Source: Theobroma cacao (Eukaryota; Streptophyta; Magnoliopsida; Malvales; Malvaceae). From it: 64,000 bases of DNA. A model generated the notes under the pieces. The model was not told the origin of the DNA. It made no database searches and saw only the letters and a program-made list of their open reading frames with translations. Position numbers and translations under genes: made by a program. Where the stretch lies: assembly GCF_000208745.1 (NCBI RefSeq), contig NC_030850.1:32412371-32476370 (forward strand), given 5' to 3'. This document shows positions 37,555 through 49,800 of the stretch, piece by piece (positions within the stretch are counted from its first letter, which is position 1; each line of letters begins with the position of its first letter).

Positions 37555-38208
37555 AGTTTCTTGATTTCTCTTATCCTCGTTGCTTGCTATTGTTGACCCC
37601 CACGGGTTTATTGTAACTAATTGGAGTAAATAAAATTACTATGGAAATATTAGTGTGATAATTTATATTTACGTAATATTTCCATAACAAAATATTAATG
37701 TTTTTAGACGTTTTGGTATTAAAGTTAATGACTGAAACCTAATATTAAGACAAATTATAAAACAACAAAAATTGGTATATGGTGAAAAATCATTAGACAC
37801 ATTGACATACATTTATTATCGATCATCAAATGCGTGTACATATGGTGAAAATTATGTATATTTAATTATTTGATTAGTAATGTAAAATAGCATACAAATG
37901 ATCAAATAAATTATAAATATTATTACTATTAATAATTAAAAACAAAAATTGTTTCATGAAATAAATACTTTGGATGAGGAAAATAAACTGAAATATATTA
38001 CCTTCACGTGTTTGAGAATGTAAAACCAAAACAACACTTAAAAAGATACCAAAAAAAAAAATAACATAATATAAAATTAAAAAAGTTTTTTCAAAATATG
38101 TCAAAGGTTATTTGAAAGGCGATGAAATCAATTAGGGCAAGGCTGAGAAACATAAATTAAGCAACACAAAACAAAATTGTAATCTCCAAAAGAATATTTG
38201 ATGAAAGA

Positions 38209-38238
38209 TTATTATTATTATTATTATTATTATTATTT
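38209..38238. repeat. (ATT)n microsatellite
   Basis: Ten uninterrupted ATT units. Confidence 0.9.
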
Positions 38239-38429
38239 TCTTTATTATGATAAATTAATTGTTATCGCTTGAAAAACAAAAGAGCATTTTCTGTTGTCCT
38301 TTTTCTCTCTTATTTATAGTTATTGAATTTTCTCAATAATAAGAAGAAGAAATTAAGGATAAATAAAAGTCAGTATTTATGCACTTATATAGATCTTCTT
38401 TAGTTAAACATTTAGTTGGAAAAGATTTA

Positions 38430-38876
38430 AGCATAATATCTAAAAAAATTTAAATAAGTCTTTATATTTTTATTGTATTGAGTCAAATTCATATACTTTT
38501 ATTTTGAATCACATAAGTTTGTATATTTTTTTTAATCTAATAAGCCTTTATGACTAAATATTGATTTAGTCAAAATATCATTCATTATTTTATATTGCAT
38601 GACCCTGACGTAATATGTTAATATATTATAATTGATAATGACATGATATTCTAATTTGATATGATGGTATAATTATGTGACATTGTTCATCTTTCATATC
38701 AATGCTATGAAGATATAAAATAATAAGTGATATTTTAATTAATAATAATTAATCGATTAGTAATTAAAATAGTTTATTTGAATCAAAATACAAATACAAA
38801 AACTTGATTAAACGTAATGAAAAAATAAAAATTTATTTAATTTTTTTAACAATATAGAAACTTATTTAAATATTAC
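38430..38876. mobile_element. MITE-like inverted-repeat element, copy 3
   Basis: Left end GCATAATATC, right end inverse (GATGTAATATTTAAATAAG), with inner motifs shared with copy 1 (CAAAATATCATTCATT and ATAAGTGATATTTTAATTA). I found no counterpart at the matching place in unit A. Confidence 0.7.
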
Positions 38877-40325
38877 ATCAACAACTTATTACGTGATTAT
38901 ATTTTTTTTATGCTTGATTTCAACCTTATATAGAGTGGTTTTTACTCGCTTTTATAAAAGTGGTGTGCAGTCCACATGTTGAATCAGATAAATAAGATGC
39001 TTATTGAACGTGGTCATTAATACTATTTTTAGTAAGATGGAAATAGAAAAAATAAAGTGAAGAGTGGAAGAAAAATAATGTTTTTTTTTTAAACATAGTT
39101 TGGTAGGAAGAAGCAGGGTACGAAATTAGATGAATTACATGTTGTCATCGTTCTAAAGTAGTAGTATTTTTGTACGGCACATGGCCTCCTTCTTATGACC
39201 AGAAAATCAAGTTTGTCAACTTTAGACTTAAAAAATATTTGGTCAAAATCAGTCCTCATTTAAATCATGAATGTCCCTCTATGTTCTCTTTATCTACTGT
39301 AAAGCTTTCTTGGTCTGCAAGTAGGCTGGCTTCCTAATTTATTCACTATAATCTTTTACAATATTAATAGTGATTCTTTTCTTTTGGCAATTGACTCGAC
39401 TTGATCAAATCAAGTTTGGTTGATGAACAATTGTTATTTCAACAATTTAAAAATTTGGGTATTCAAAATTAACACTATTTATTTTCAGATATTTAATAGT
39501 AACATACCAACATCAAAATTCTCCTCAATTTTAATTTATGAATTATAAAACCTAAAAGCGCACACATATATATATATATTTATTTATTTTAGTGGAATAA
39601 AATTTAGAAGCCAAAATAGATTAAAACGGATGGGTTTCTCCTTTTCCTTTTTTATTTATGGATAAAAGACCGTGCTCCTTATTTTTGGAAAAAACATAAG
39701 TTAAAAAAAATAAAAAATTATAAATATATAAGTAAACGTAATTTGATTGAAACTTTTAAATTAAATTTAACTAAAATTAGAATTAAAGGGATAGTTAGCT
39801 TCTAAATACACAGCTCACTTCATTTATAAAATACATACTTCAATAAGATGTTATTACTCTTCTAAATATTTTTTTAATTTATATTTTATAACAAAAACGA
39901 ATTTTTGTGGCGTGAGGAACATTATTCACCACTTTATTTCCCAATTTTCATCCATTAATATTCCCTCCAGAGATTTTGTTTATTTAGACATCAAGAAATC
40001 TAGCAAGCAGAATATAACCGGTCACACTATTCTTTCCTCACCTTCCAAGTTCCCGGTAGGTAGCTTCCCGAATCCGTGCGCCGCCTCCTGTCCTCCAAAT
40101 CTCACGTAATCAACTAATTATCTTTTTTATTTTCCCTTAACCAAACCACGATTGCCATATATGGAATATTATTGTCATAATCTATAAATCTGAATTAATT
40201 CTGTCTGTGCAAAACATAAACCCTAGATCTCCATATCTTTATTATTTTCTCCGCAGATTAACTTCCAATCGATCGGTATAGCGGTTAGGGTTTTTTTTTT
40301 TGAAGAATATTATCAAGAAACAGAG

Positions 40326-43300
40326 ATGGACGACAGCTGTGCGGTTTGCGCTGACAATTTGGAATGGGTTGCCTACGGCGCTTGTGGTCACCGGGAAGTG
40401 TGCTCCACCTGCGTCGCACGTCTACGCTTCATCTGCAACGATGGCCGTTGCTGCATCTGCAAGACTGAGTCCAATGTCATCTTCGTCACTAAGGTTAGGG
40501 CTTTCTTCTTTCTTTTCATCGCCAATCTCAATTTCATTGTAATTATACCGTTCGATATTGTTTTTGTTTGATTTAATTAGCCAATTCTTTCAAAACTTTA
40601 CTGGAGAGTACCGATCGTTGTGCCAAGCCTAAGTTGTCTGTTACTTTTTTTTATATATATGTTATATATAAAAGTCTTCGTGGTTCTGGTTTCGTTCCAG
40701 GCTTTGGGGGATTACACAAGGATGATCAGTGACTTTTCTGTATTGCCATCTGAAGTGAGAGAAGGACGGGTGGGATCTTTTTGGTACCATGAGGATACAC
40801 AAGCCTTTTTCGATGATGTTGATCACTACAGGATGATCAAAGCAATGTGCAGACTTTCTTGTAGTGTATGTGACAAGATGGAAGAGCAGTCGAATGAGGG
40901 GGCGAAACGACGGGCAAAGTTTAGGAACATTGAACAGTTGAAGGGTCATTTGTTTCATCGACATAAATTGGTTATGTGCAGCCTGTGTTTGGAAGGACGG
41001 AAGGTAAGTTGTTCAAATGAAAATATGACCATTCTGTTTCGTTAAAACTGTAAACCCATTGTTCTTTTTGAAGTGTCTTTGTTTGTACATCAATAAAAGC
41101 TGGCTGTATGCATCATTAGCTCACTGGTTTCCTTTGGATGATGTAGGTGTTTATCTGTGAACAAAAGCTATATACTAGAGCACAGCTAAACCAACATATA
41201 AACACGGGTGATTCTGAGGTGGATGGAACTGAAAGTGAGAGAGGTGGCTTCATGGGGCATCCAATGTGTGAATTCTGCAAGACCCCATTCTATGGGGATA
41301 ATGAGTTATACTCTCACATGTCCACAGAGCACTATACATGTCATATATGCCAAAGGTACTCAGGCTATTCTTGGTACTGATTTTTGCAATACACCTTAAA
41401 GCAAGTGGGCTTACTTTTGCTTGTTCAATGTTCAATGCAGGCAGCATCCAGGACAGTATGAATATTACAAGAATTATGATGACCTTGAGGCAAGATGACT
41501 CCTATATTTCTTTGCTTTTCTTTTTTATTTCTTTTTCTCCTCTTAAAGTTAAAGTCAAATGTCATTTTGGAAATTGTCTGCCACAGATTCATTTTCGCCG
41601 AGATCATTACCTATGTGAGGATGAGGCTTGCCTTGCCAAAAAGTTTATTGTCTTTCAGTCTGAAGCTGAACTAAAGGTGACTTCTTCGAGCATATAAATT
41701 ATGTGCATAATATATTTTGTTTGATTATGTCCTAGTATAGCTCAAGTTTTCCTTTTCTCATAAACTGTTCTTATTGTTTTTCATTTTTGTTCTTTCAGAG
41801 GCATAATACAATGGAACATGGAGGTCGCATGTCTCGTGCACAGCGTAATGCTGCTCTACAAGTATGTATAATCCGTCTGATCAAAGGACTTCTCATAAGT
41901 TGAATTTCCTAATTGATTGTATCCACTGATGAGTTGGTTACTTTTTGTGGTTTTGTTAATTGATTGTACTTTTTCCAGATACCAACAAGCTTTCGATATC
42001 GTCGAAGTAATGAAGATAATCGCCGTGGAAGAGGACGGACATTTCGGCGTGAGCTGTCTGATAACGACTATCAACTTTCCATGGCCATTGAGGCAAGTTT
42101 GGGGACTGCTGGTGATCTGCAAGCATCATCTACCGCACAGGTGGTCTCTGATCATGCAGATACAAATGATATTGACGCACTTGTTCAGCCTTTTGAATTA
42201 TTATCTACAACAGATTCTGAATCATCGGCAAGATACCTTCAAGCATTGGGGGGAGGCTCCAGGGGTGCACCTTTGCAAGAATCTTCTTTTCCTCCTCTCC
42301 CCATTGGTCCCAGCACCAGCCAACAAAAGCCTAAACGTAGCTCAGAAGGTTTGGCTAACAACACCATGGCAGCACATCTACGGTGCCGGAAGAATGGGAA
42401 TACAAATGTTTTCAATTCAGCTCAGGCATGGCCAGCAACAAGTCGCAGGCCTATGCAAGCATCAAGTAGTTCAACTCAGGTTGGAAGAACAACCAATGTT
42501 GCGGCCGTAACACCACATGGTACTGGTAATGGAGCTGCACAGTTGAGCTATGCAAGTTCAACTCAGGCACAGGCTCAGGTTCAGGCTCGACCGACAACAG
42601 CAGATGTATTAATATCATCTGGTTCTCGAATGAGCTCAGGCAACACAAGTAGGATAAGCCACTCTTCATCAGCTCCAAATCTTGCTAATAGTGGATTCTC
42701 GGAACCTTCCGTTTCCGATTTTCCTCCAGTTTCTGCTGCACAAAGGCACAAGCAGTCCTCAAGCAGCCAGGGGCAGATGAATGTGGAAGATGTTCAGACA
42801 GCCAACAAATCTTTGGTGGAAAAGATGCGAGCTGCTCTTGAATATGATGAAGAAAAATACAATGCTTTTAAAGAAATATCTGGACAGTATCGTCAGGGTT
42901 TAATAGATTCTGGCAGATATTTGGATTATGTAAAACAGTATGGCTTGTCACATCTAGTTCTTGAGCTGGCTAGACTCTGCCCCGATGCTCAGAAGCAGAA
43001 AGAGCTAATTGAGACCTATAATGCTAGTTCTCAAAGCAACGGTCTGCAGGATAATGGTGGGGCCAAAGGTGGTGTCTGGTCGAAGGATAATATTGCCTCT
43101 AAGAAAGGGAAAGGGAAGTCTTTGGATACTGCAAGCAGTAATTCAAAGGATACCTTAGCCGATAGTATTGTGAGCAGTGTCAGGAAGTTGCAGTCAAGTT
43201 ATATGCCTTCTGAAGAAGAGGTGGAGGTGCTATCAAAGGATGGTTACCGTCCTTCCAAAGGCAAATCAAAGGTGATGGTTGATGAACTGCGGGTGGAACT

Positions 43301-43589
43301 GAATTCTAGCAATCAGCCGTCAGTAATAATTGGGGGCCAAAATGATTCCTTATCTGTTAAACTGGGATCAGGGGATGGGGGTGGTGGTAGCAAGCAACGG
43401 AAGAAAACTTCAAAGTTTCACCGGCTGCGACTTGGTGATGGTTCAATGGCAGCACTATTGGATCATAAAAGTTCTGAGCCGGATCCTGAACCATTAGACA
43501 AGAAGTTTGACGGCAGCCAAAATTCCACCGGAGGATTGCCTATACGTGGTGTTTGGAAGAAGGGAGGAAGTCAGAAACTCTTTCCATAG
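40326..43589 (+). CDS. ZNF598: ZNF598/HEL2-type RING E3 ubiquitin ligase
   Basis: Seven exons: 40326-40493, 40701-41003, 41147-41355, 41441-41489, 41587-41676, 41799-41861, 41979-43589; 830 residues. The N-terminal RING uses C5, C8, C20, H22, C26, C29, C42 and C45 (CAVC ... CGH ... CSTC ... CCIC). Exons 2-5 encode the LIM-like/C2H2 region (HLFHRHKLVMCSLCLEGRK, VFICEQKLYTRAQLNQHI, CEFCKTPFYGDNELYSHM, HYTCHICQR, HFRRDHYLCEDEACL). The last exon holds a basic GRGRTFRREL patch, low-complexity linkers and a helical segment around VEKMRAALEYDEEKYNAFKE. In yeast and animals HEL2/ZNF598 senses collided ribosomes and ubiquitinates small-subunit proteins to start ribosome quality control. Intron 4 has a GC donor (GAG|GCAAGA) with a normal AG. 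It is the only working copy here. Confidence 0.93.
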
Positions 43590-45103
43590 GTTATATGCCA
43601 AAACCTTACTGGAAGATAGTGTTTGGCTCTAGGGAGGTCATAACTTTTATTGGAAAATGACCTAAAGTAGTCTTAAAAGTGATTTGAGTTTTGCTATGAT
43701 GTTCCCAGAAGTGCTGGCAGTAGATGGAGAAGATTCCCGTTAATGCCAGAGTTTCCAAGGTGTTGTGAAAACTATCCTAGTTGTGTTGGCTTGTCCGATT
43801 TAACCACTTTTTGATGATACAGCATTGTAATTTTGAGGTGAGAAAGATCTTTCCGGAGTCTGGACGTTGTTCGTTTTAGTGTTAAAAATATGCTTTTTAT
43901 TTAGAAAAAAAAAACATATACAGAGTTGAAGATTCTTTGTCTGAATATGTAGCTTCTTATTTGAGTATTTTATTTTCTATAATATGTACTTAAATGTTTA
44001 TAATAGATAAAAAAAATACAGATGTTGGAGAAGTTTTTAATTGATGAAAATAGTTATATTTATTTATGTAAATAACTGATATTAGTAAGATTTATGTAAT
44101 TTTTAAATATATAAAAAATTTTACTTGTATCAATGAATTTTATTAAAAATGTTATTTTATTATATACATATTACTCAATTTGTAAACAAGTTTTTTATTT
44201 ACATTGAATATGTTTTTTAATTTTAATAGCATTTAATAATTTATAAATTAATGTTTAACAATTTCAATTATATATAATTGAACCATTAATTGTTTTTTAC
44301 ATATAATTATTATTTAAAAATAAATAAAAAACAAATATTTATCAGATGACAGTAAACACTAGTACGAGTAAAGAAGCGGCATAGTAAATCAAAAAAACAT
44401 AAGAACTATTGTATCAGCCATGAAAATAAAACAGGATTGCTGTGTTCTATGTACGTACGGAGATAAATTGATCCTTTAATTTAGTTGATTGAAGGGTTTA
44501 AATTTGTCATAATCCCCCTGCTCCTTATTTTGATATTTAAAAGATAATAATATAAGATTCACACTTAATAGTTCTTAAATTTGGTTTTGACCTTTAGAAC
44601 TGAATGAAATTTTATCTTACTCAAACCGAAAACAAACTGATATGAGAAGTCAAGCCTAATGCAGAACCATGCTTATGAATATTCCTTTCAATATAACATA
44701 TTAAATCATGGGTACATTTTGTGGGTATTTTGACCTACTAAAATATCCATGTGGCTGTATGTAAAGCAAATGTAATAGCCTCTTCTTCACCTTTATATCC
44801 AAACTTTATAGTCAAAAGCAGGCATCATAGAAGCTGAATGGAGAGGTCAAAATTGAGAATAACATACAAAATGGATGTCAAATTTCCCAAAGTAGAACAT
44901 ATATAAGCAATACATGGATAACTTTTAGGTTTCCCATCCAGTATGCAAGTGCATTGTTATTGATAGCATTAACTTGTAGGCATATATATGATTTACAGAA
45001 TGAATGATGGTCCATAGATGCGACAACACCAACACCAGGCTGAGCTTCAACATTCAACATTAAACGGATGGGGACCAAGCTATTTTACGGTAATGTACAC
45101 AGC
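43590..45103. other. convergent intergenic region
   Basis: Ligase 3' UTR, then very AT-rich DNA at about 43900-44350 without recognised structure, then the 3' UTR of the minus-strand ATG8 gene. Confidence 0.5.
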
Positions 45104-46365
45104 TTATAGTTCAAAAATCTGATTACTAGCACAACCAAAGGTTTTCTCGCTGCTGTAACACATATAGAGAAATCCATCATCCTCTTTGAAAGATTCATAT
45201 ACAGAGTCCATAAGAGTAGCTGCAAACACAGATGATAGATGAGGGCTCAGAAAATGTTAGACAACAGAACCATGTGAAAGAAACACAGTGCATAATCTTA
45301 TCATGGCTTACCTGTTTGAGGTAAAGTATCCTTCACAAACACAAAGAGCGCTTTTCCAGGGGTCAGACGAAGTCTTAAGCTTAAGATGTGAATGAATTGT
45401 CCAACAGACATGTCTCGAGGAACCAGATACCTACAATTGAAACAGAGTGGCAAGAATTTATTCTGCCCTTTTATCCTTTTCTAACTAGTAATTCCAACTT
45501 TTGATATCCATACTTCTAATATTTAGCAATAATAGAACTGTGTTTTCAACTTTGGATCTTTTCATCTACACAATTCAACAAGCAAAATCTTAATAATCAC
45601 ACAAAGTAGAGAAAGAGTACGCATTATTAGTAGTCTTTCTTGCATTAGGCAGAGTTCTCCAACAAAGAATTATAAGGTATAAGACAGTAAGGCATGCAGT
45701 TGATAAGAACAAATTGCTATTGGGGTAGGCGGAAACTTACTTTTTCTTATCCATCTCAGGAAGATCGGCTTTTGAGTATCTTTCCACAACCACCTGCAAA
45801 ATGAGAACAAAAAGATCAGATCACTCATTTTAGCAATTAAAAGCTTATTCTTTTTAATATAAGCCATATCCATTGAAGGGCAGAAGGGATTAAGTTCATC
45901 TAATCTAAAGTAGTAAGCTTGATTACAACTGTAGAGCATTAATCAAGACAACAACGTAAACCCAGCAGATAAAAAATTGAAAAATGATCATATTTTTTAG
46001 AACATTAACTTCCAGGCAATATCCCAAAGGCAGAATATTGGAAACACAAATAATGACTGATATTTATACAAAAAAAAAAAGGAACGAAAAAAAGAAAGGG
46101 AGGAAACCGTTTGACCAAAAATAAAGTCAAATGAGACGGAATCGGAAAACTTACGGGGACCCGATTGGGATATTTGGCAGTGATATCGCGGGATTCTTCG
46201 AGCCTTTGCTCTGCAATTCAATTTAGAAGAAAGAACAAATTAAATTAAAAAATAAACGGGGATTAGAAAGGAGGGTTTTTCTTTTTTTGGAAGAGGAAGA
46301 TAAGAGAAGAGTTTGGGAATTAAACCGAATGTGAACTCGTCCTTGAAAGAAGGGATCTTCCCCAT
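45104..46365 (-). CDS. ATG8: autophagy ubiquitin-like protein ATG8 (ATG8i/h clade)
   Basis: Five exons on the minus strand: 46326-46365, 46155-46210, 45741-45793, 45312-45430, 45104-45219; 127 residues. It starts MGKIPSFKDEFTFEQRLEES and contains KYPNRVPVVVERY, KKKYLVPRDMSVGQFIHILSLRL, ALFVFVKDTLPQT and DGFLYMCYSSEKTFG. The RDMSVGQF and CYSSEKTFG signatures place it with plant ATG8h/i rather than ATG8a-g. After ATG4 exposes the glycine of TFG, ATG8 is joined to phosphatidylethanolamine on autophagosome membranes and recruits cargo receptors. Arabidopsis ATG8h and ATG8i end at that glycine; here the frame continues CASNQIFEL before TAA. The gene is head-to-head with WDR6, with a tRNA-Phe gene between them. 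Confidence 0.95.
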
Positions 46366-46545
46366 GGCAGTCGTTGAGTCGTGTTAAGAATGGAGAGAAG
46401 AAAGGAATTGGTAATACGCAATGGATAAAACTGGAAGGAGACGATGAACAATTATTTCAGAAGACACGCACCGACGCCAGGGATCTATAGAATTTAATTA
46501 GTTTAGGTTATAAATATAATATCTGGTACCGGTTACTGTCAACAA
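46366..46545. promoter_or_regulatory. ATG8 leader/promoter side and tRNA upstream region
   Basis: Short upstream DNA of the minus-strand ATG8 gene. Next to the tRNA there is a TATA-like stretch (TTATAAATATAATA, 46509-46522) and a CAA motif just before the tRNA. Both are usual for plant RNA polymerase III tRNA genes. Confidence 0.45.
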
Positions 46546-46550
46546 GCGGG

Positions 46551-46593
<43 letters not shown>

Positions 46594-46618
46594 GCGTGTT
46601 CGATCCACGCTCACCGCA
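46546..46618 (+). tRNA. tRNA-Phe-GAA: tRNA-Phe (anticodon GAA)
   Basis: Full cloverleaf without an intron: acceptor GCGGGGA/TCACCGC, D arm GCTC-AGTTGGGA-GAGC, anticodon arm TCAGA-CTGAAGA-TCTGA, T arm GCGTG-TTCGATC-CACGC, and A73. It matches the plant nuclear tRNA-Phe pattern, including the tolerated 5:68 G-A mismatch. A TTTT stop follows at 46620-46623. It lies between the divergent ATG8 and WDR6 genes. Confidence 0.98.
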
Positions 46619-46627
46619 CTTTTAGAT

Positions 46628-46766
46628 TGGGCTAACTGAACTTCTCATTCAGCCCACAAAACCCTTGTTTTTTTTTTTTCAACTTTTGATTGGGCTTAGG
46701 GCAAATTTAAAGCCCATAAACCCGTACAAATGGGCTAGTTTAGCTTTTTTTGTTTCTTTAAGCCCA
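46628..46766 (+). promoter_or_regulatory. six site II motifs upstream of WDR6
   Basis: TGGGCT or its inverse AGCCCA occurs at 46628, 46651, 46691, 46711, 46731 and 46761, six times in 139 bases. Such site II clusters drive TCP-dependent expression of translation and growth genes in plants. They lie 98-236 bases before the WDR6 start and may also serve ATG8. Confidence 0.75.
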
Positions 46767-46863
46767 CTAAACAGTTCATAAGTCAAGTGCAAAACCTTTG
46801 CAACTTCAAAACAGTTTCGAGTTCCACTTTCATAGTTGGACGCAAAGCAGAAAAAGCTCAACT

Positions 46864-49800
46864 ATGGCGGAGTTGCAGCTGAACCAAAGCCAGTGTCATC
46901 TACGTAGCAGCCAATACCTCGGAGAAATCTCAGCCCTTTGTTTTCTCCACCTTCCCTCTCACCTCTCTTCCCTCCCTTATCTCGTAGCCGGTAAAACTTT
47001 CTTCCCTCAAATCTTCCCCCCTCAAACTTTTTTTTATCTAAATATCTAATATTTCCTCTGTTTAAATCAGGTTCTGGTTCTCAAGTTCTCCTTTATGATC
47101 TAGAATCAGCGACAATGATACAATCTTTTCAAGTCTTTCAAGGCATTCGCGTACATGGAATCATTTGTAGCTTAACTCATAATGCGTTAACTTATAAAGT
47201 TGTTGTTTGCGGTGAAAAGAGAGTAAAGTTATTTAACTTAAGTTTTGAATTGGTGTCCAAGTCAAACTCCCAGAGTCAACCAGAGTTCTGTGCGGATTTG
47301 AGTTTAGATCATTCTTTGCCCAGGTTTAGTCATTGGGTTTTAGATGTTTTGTTCTTAAAGGTAAAATATTTTTTGTCTATTTTCATTTGACTGCAAAGTT
47401 CCATTCATTTTTTGTTAATGTTTGTTCTTGTATTGGGTGCTAGGACCATTGTCTTGCCATTGGATGCAGTGACAACTCTGTCCATCTTTGGGATATGTTA
47501 AACTCGAGCTTGGTTCTTCAAGTTCAGTCTCCAGGTTAGTTGCATCCAAATTCTGCAATTTTATGTACTCAATTCACCATTTCATGATGTTACATCAAGT
47601 TTTTGACTTTTAATTGATTTTTTTTAGTGAACTTTATTTTCCTTTTGTAACGTTTATTATTATGTTGAACATTTTTTTTTATTTCATATGTAGATAGGTG
47701 TCTTTTGTATTCCATGAGATTATGGGGTGACAATCTTGAAGCTCTTCGTATTGCTTCTGGTACAATTTATAATGAGGTGGCTTGTCTTTCCTTGCAATCA
47801 ATTCTTCTCCTATTTCTTTTTAATGCTTTCACTGTCTTTGAAATTCTTTTTAGTGATTTAGTTAATGTAAAACCATTACTTCGCCAATTTTAAGTTTTTT
47901 TGGTTCTTGTTTAAAGTTTTACAATACTCATCCCTTAAACATGTCACCCTAGTTTTGTCCTTTTCCAATAACAGATTGAAATTGAGTGTGAAACCTGTTT
48001 GTTGTCATTATGCCATCATTATCATCGTCCTTATAGGTTTATACTCTGTAGTGGTTAACTTCAGTCGTTTGCACCATTGATATCAAGTGATTTCTTATTA
48101 ACTTATTGACTTTGAGCAGATTATAGTTTGGAAAGTCGTTTGTCAACATGATTCTCCAAGTTTAACAAGTCCACTGGAAGATTGCATGAATTTAAGCAGT
48201 TCAAACCCAAACTTTATCAAGTGTCATGATCAGCAGTATAAAGCTGTTCACATATGTAGACTTGTTGGACATGAAGGTTCGATATTTCGCATTGTATGGT
48301 CTTCCAGTGGAGCCAAACTTGTTTCTGTTTCTGATGATCGTAGGTCAATAAGTTTTTTAAAAACTCCTTTCTTCTTATTGTTTTACTTTATTCTTGGAGT
48401 TATGTTATGCCTTAACATGGTATCTTTATCCATACAGTGCTCGTATCTGGACGATACATGTTGGACAGAATAATTGTGATGACAAAAGGGAGGTCATTGG
48501 TCCTGTGCTCTTTGGCCATAGTGCTCGGGTTTGGGACTGCTGTGTTTCTGATTCTGTAAGATTCATGTAATCCTGGTGCACTATTACTTGTACTATTCTT
48601 TCTGGCATATGTGAAATTTAACAAGAGCAGAGAACTAAGAAAATAATATCTGTGATAGATTTAAACTTTGAACTTGTTCTATGTAATTTCTAGTATGCTT
48701 TTGGTGTCCTTTCCATATTCCAAAATGTGGCATCTTAGCTGCATCTAGAATTAGTCTGTTTCCTAGCTTGGTTTTTAAATTATGAAGTTCTCTATCAGAA
48801 ACTGATTTCCCATAGTTTCTGTTAGATAATTATTACTGCTGGTGAGGACTGTACATGTCGTGTCTGGGGTCTGGATGGAAAGCAGCATAGGATGATTAAG
48901 GAGCATATGTAAGTTGTAAATCCAGATTTTTATACTTAAGTTTATTTCTTCTTTTTGATATTTATGTGGCCTTTTATATTGAAACTGTGGTAATTTTAGG
49001 ATGAAGTTGCTGTTGAATTAGCCCAAATCTGATCAAACTAATATTTTTGTATAATACACAGTATTAAAATATTTTTAATTGCAGAGGAAGAGGCATATGG
49101 CGATGTTTATATGATCTAGACTCTTCACTTCTCATTACTGCTGGGTTTGACTCCGCAATTAAAGTTCATCAGTTGCACACCTCTGTTTATAAGACATTGA
49201 ACTTGGAGAAAGATGCTGAATCCAAAGATATAATTGAGGGAGCACAGATAAGCACTATTCGCATCCCAAATTCAATGGAGCATGCTGGACTCATGGATAG
49301 GTAAAAAGTTCAATGGACAATATAAAATTTTCATCATATTGCCTTTGAACATTGGCTTTTCCCTAAGATTCTATTACTATGCTCTTGAGTTTCTGCTCTG
49401 CTTGGCATGTCATATCAATGCCTCTTTAAGAAGGTACAAAAGTATTGGATATTCTATTGTGATGCTGGTATCTAACGTATTGTGATGCTGAATATTCTTG
49501 TGGTTGCTAAATATCTCTGTTGAAGGGCTCAAAACTGGTGCCTTGTGGGTCACAAACTTTTGTTCTCCCCCTATGCCTTAGCATTCTTTGCTCTACTTCT
49601 TTCATTTTTGTATTATTTGGTTATTTTGTATCATTTACTTATGGTCAATTGGCATTGTTGGTTCCTGTTGTTGCAGCAAAAGTGAATACGTGCGCTCCTT
49701 GTATTTTAAATGTGAAAATATCCTTTATGTTGCCACAAATCATGGTTATCTGTACCATGCTCTGTTATCTGAGACAGGGGATGTCAAATGGACTGAACTA

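Larger units (their letters stand above)
37555..40325. other. intergenic DNA of unit B
   Basis: Matches unit A on both sides. It contains an ATT microsatellite (38209-38238), the third copy of the inverted-repeat element, and from about 40100 the promoter and leader of the ligase gene. Confidence 0.6.
34962..42452 (+). repeat. segmental tandem duplication, right unit (B)
   Basis: The longer, gene-complete unit. It begins TAAGCTTAATTTATT as unit A does and runs to AAGTCGCAGGCCT in the last ligase exon, after which single-copy ligase sequence continues. Unit A and B are separated by about 15 bases of unmatched filler (34947-34961). Confidence 0.92.
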
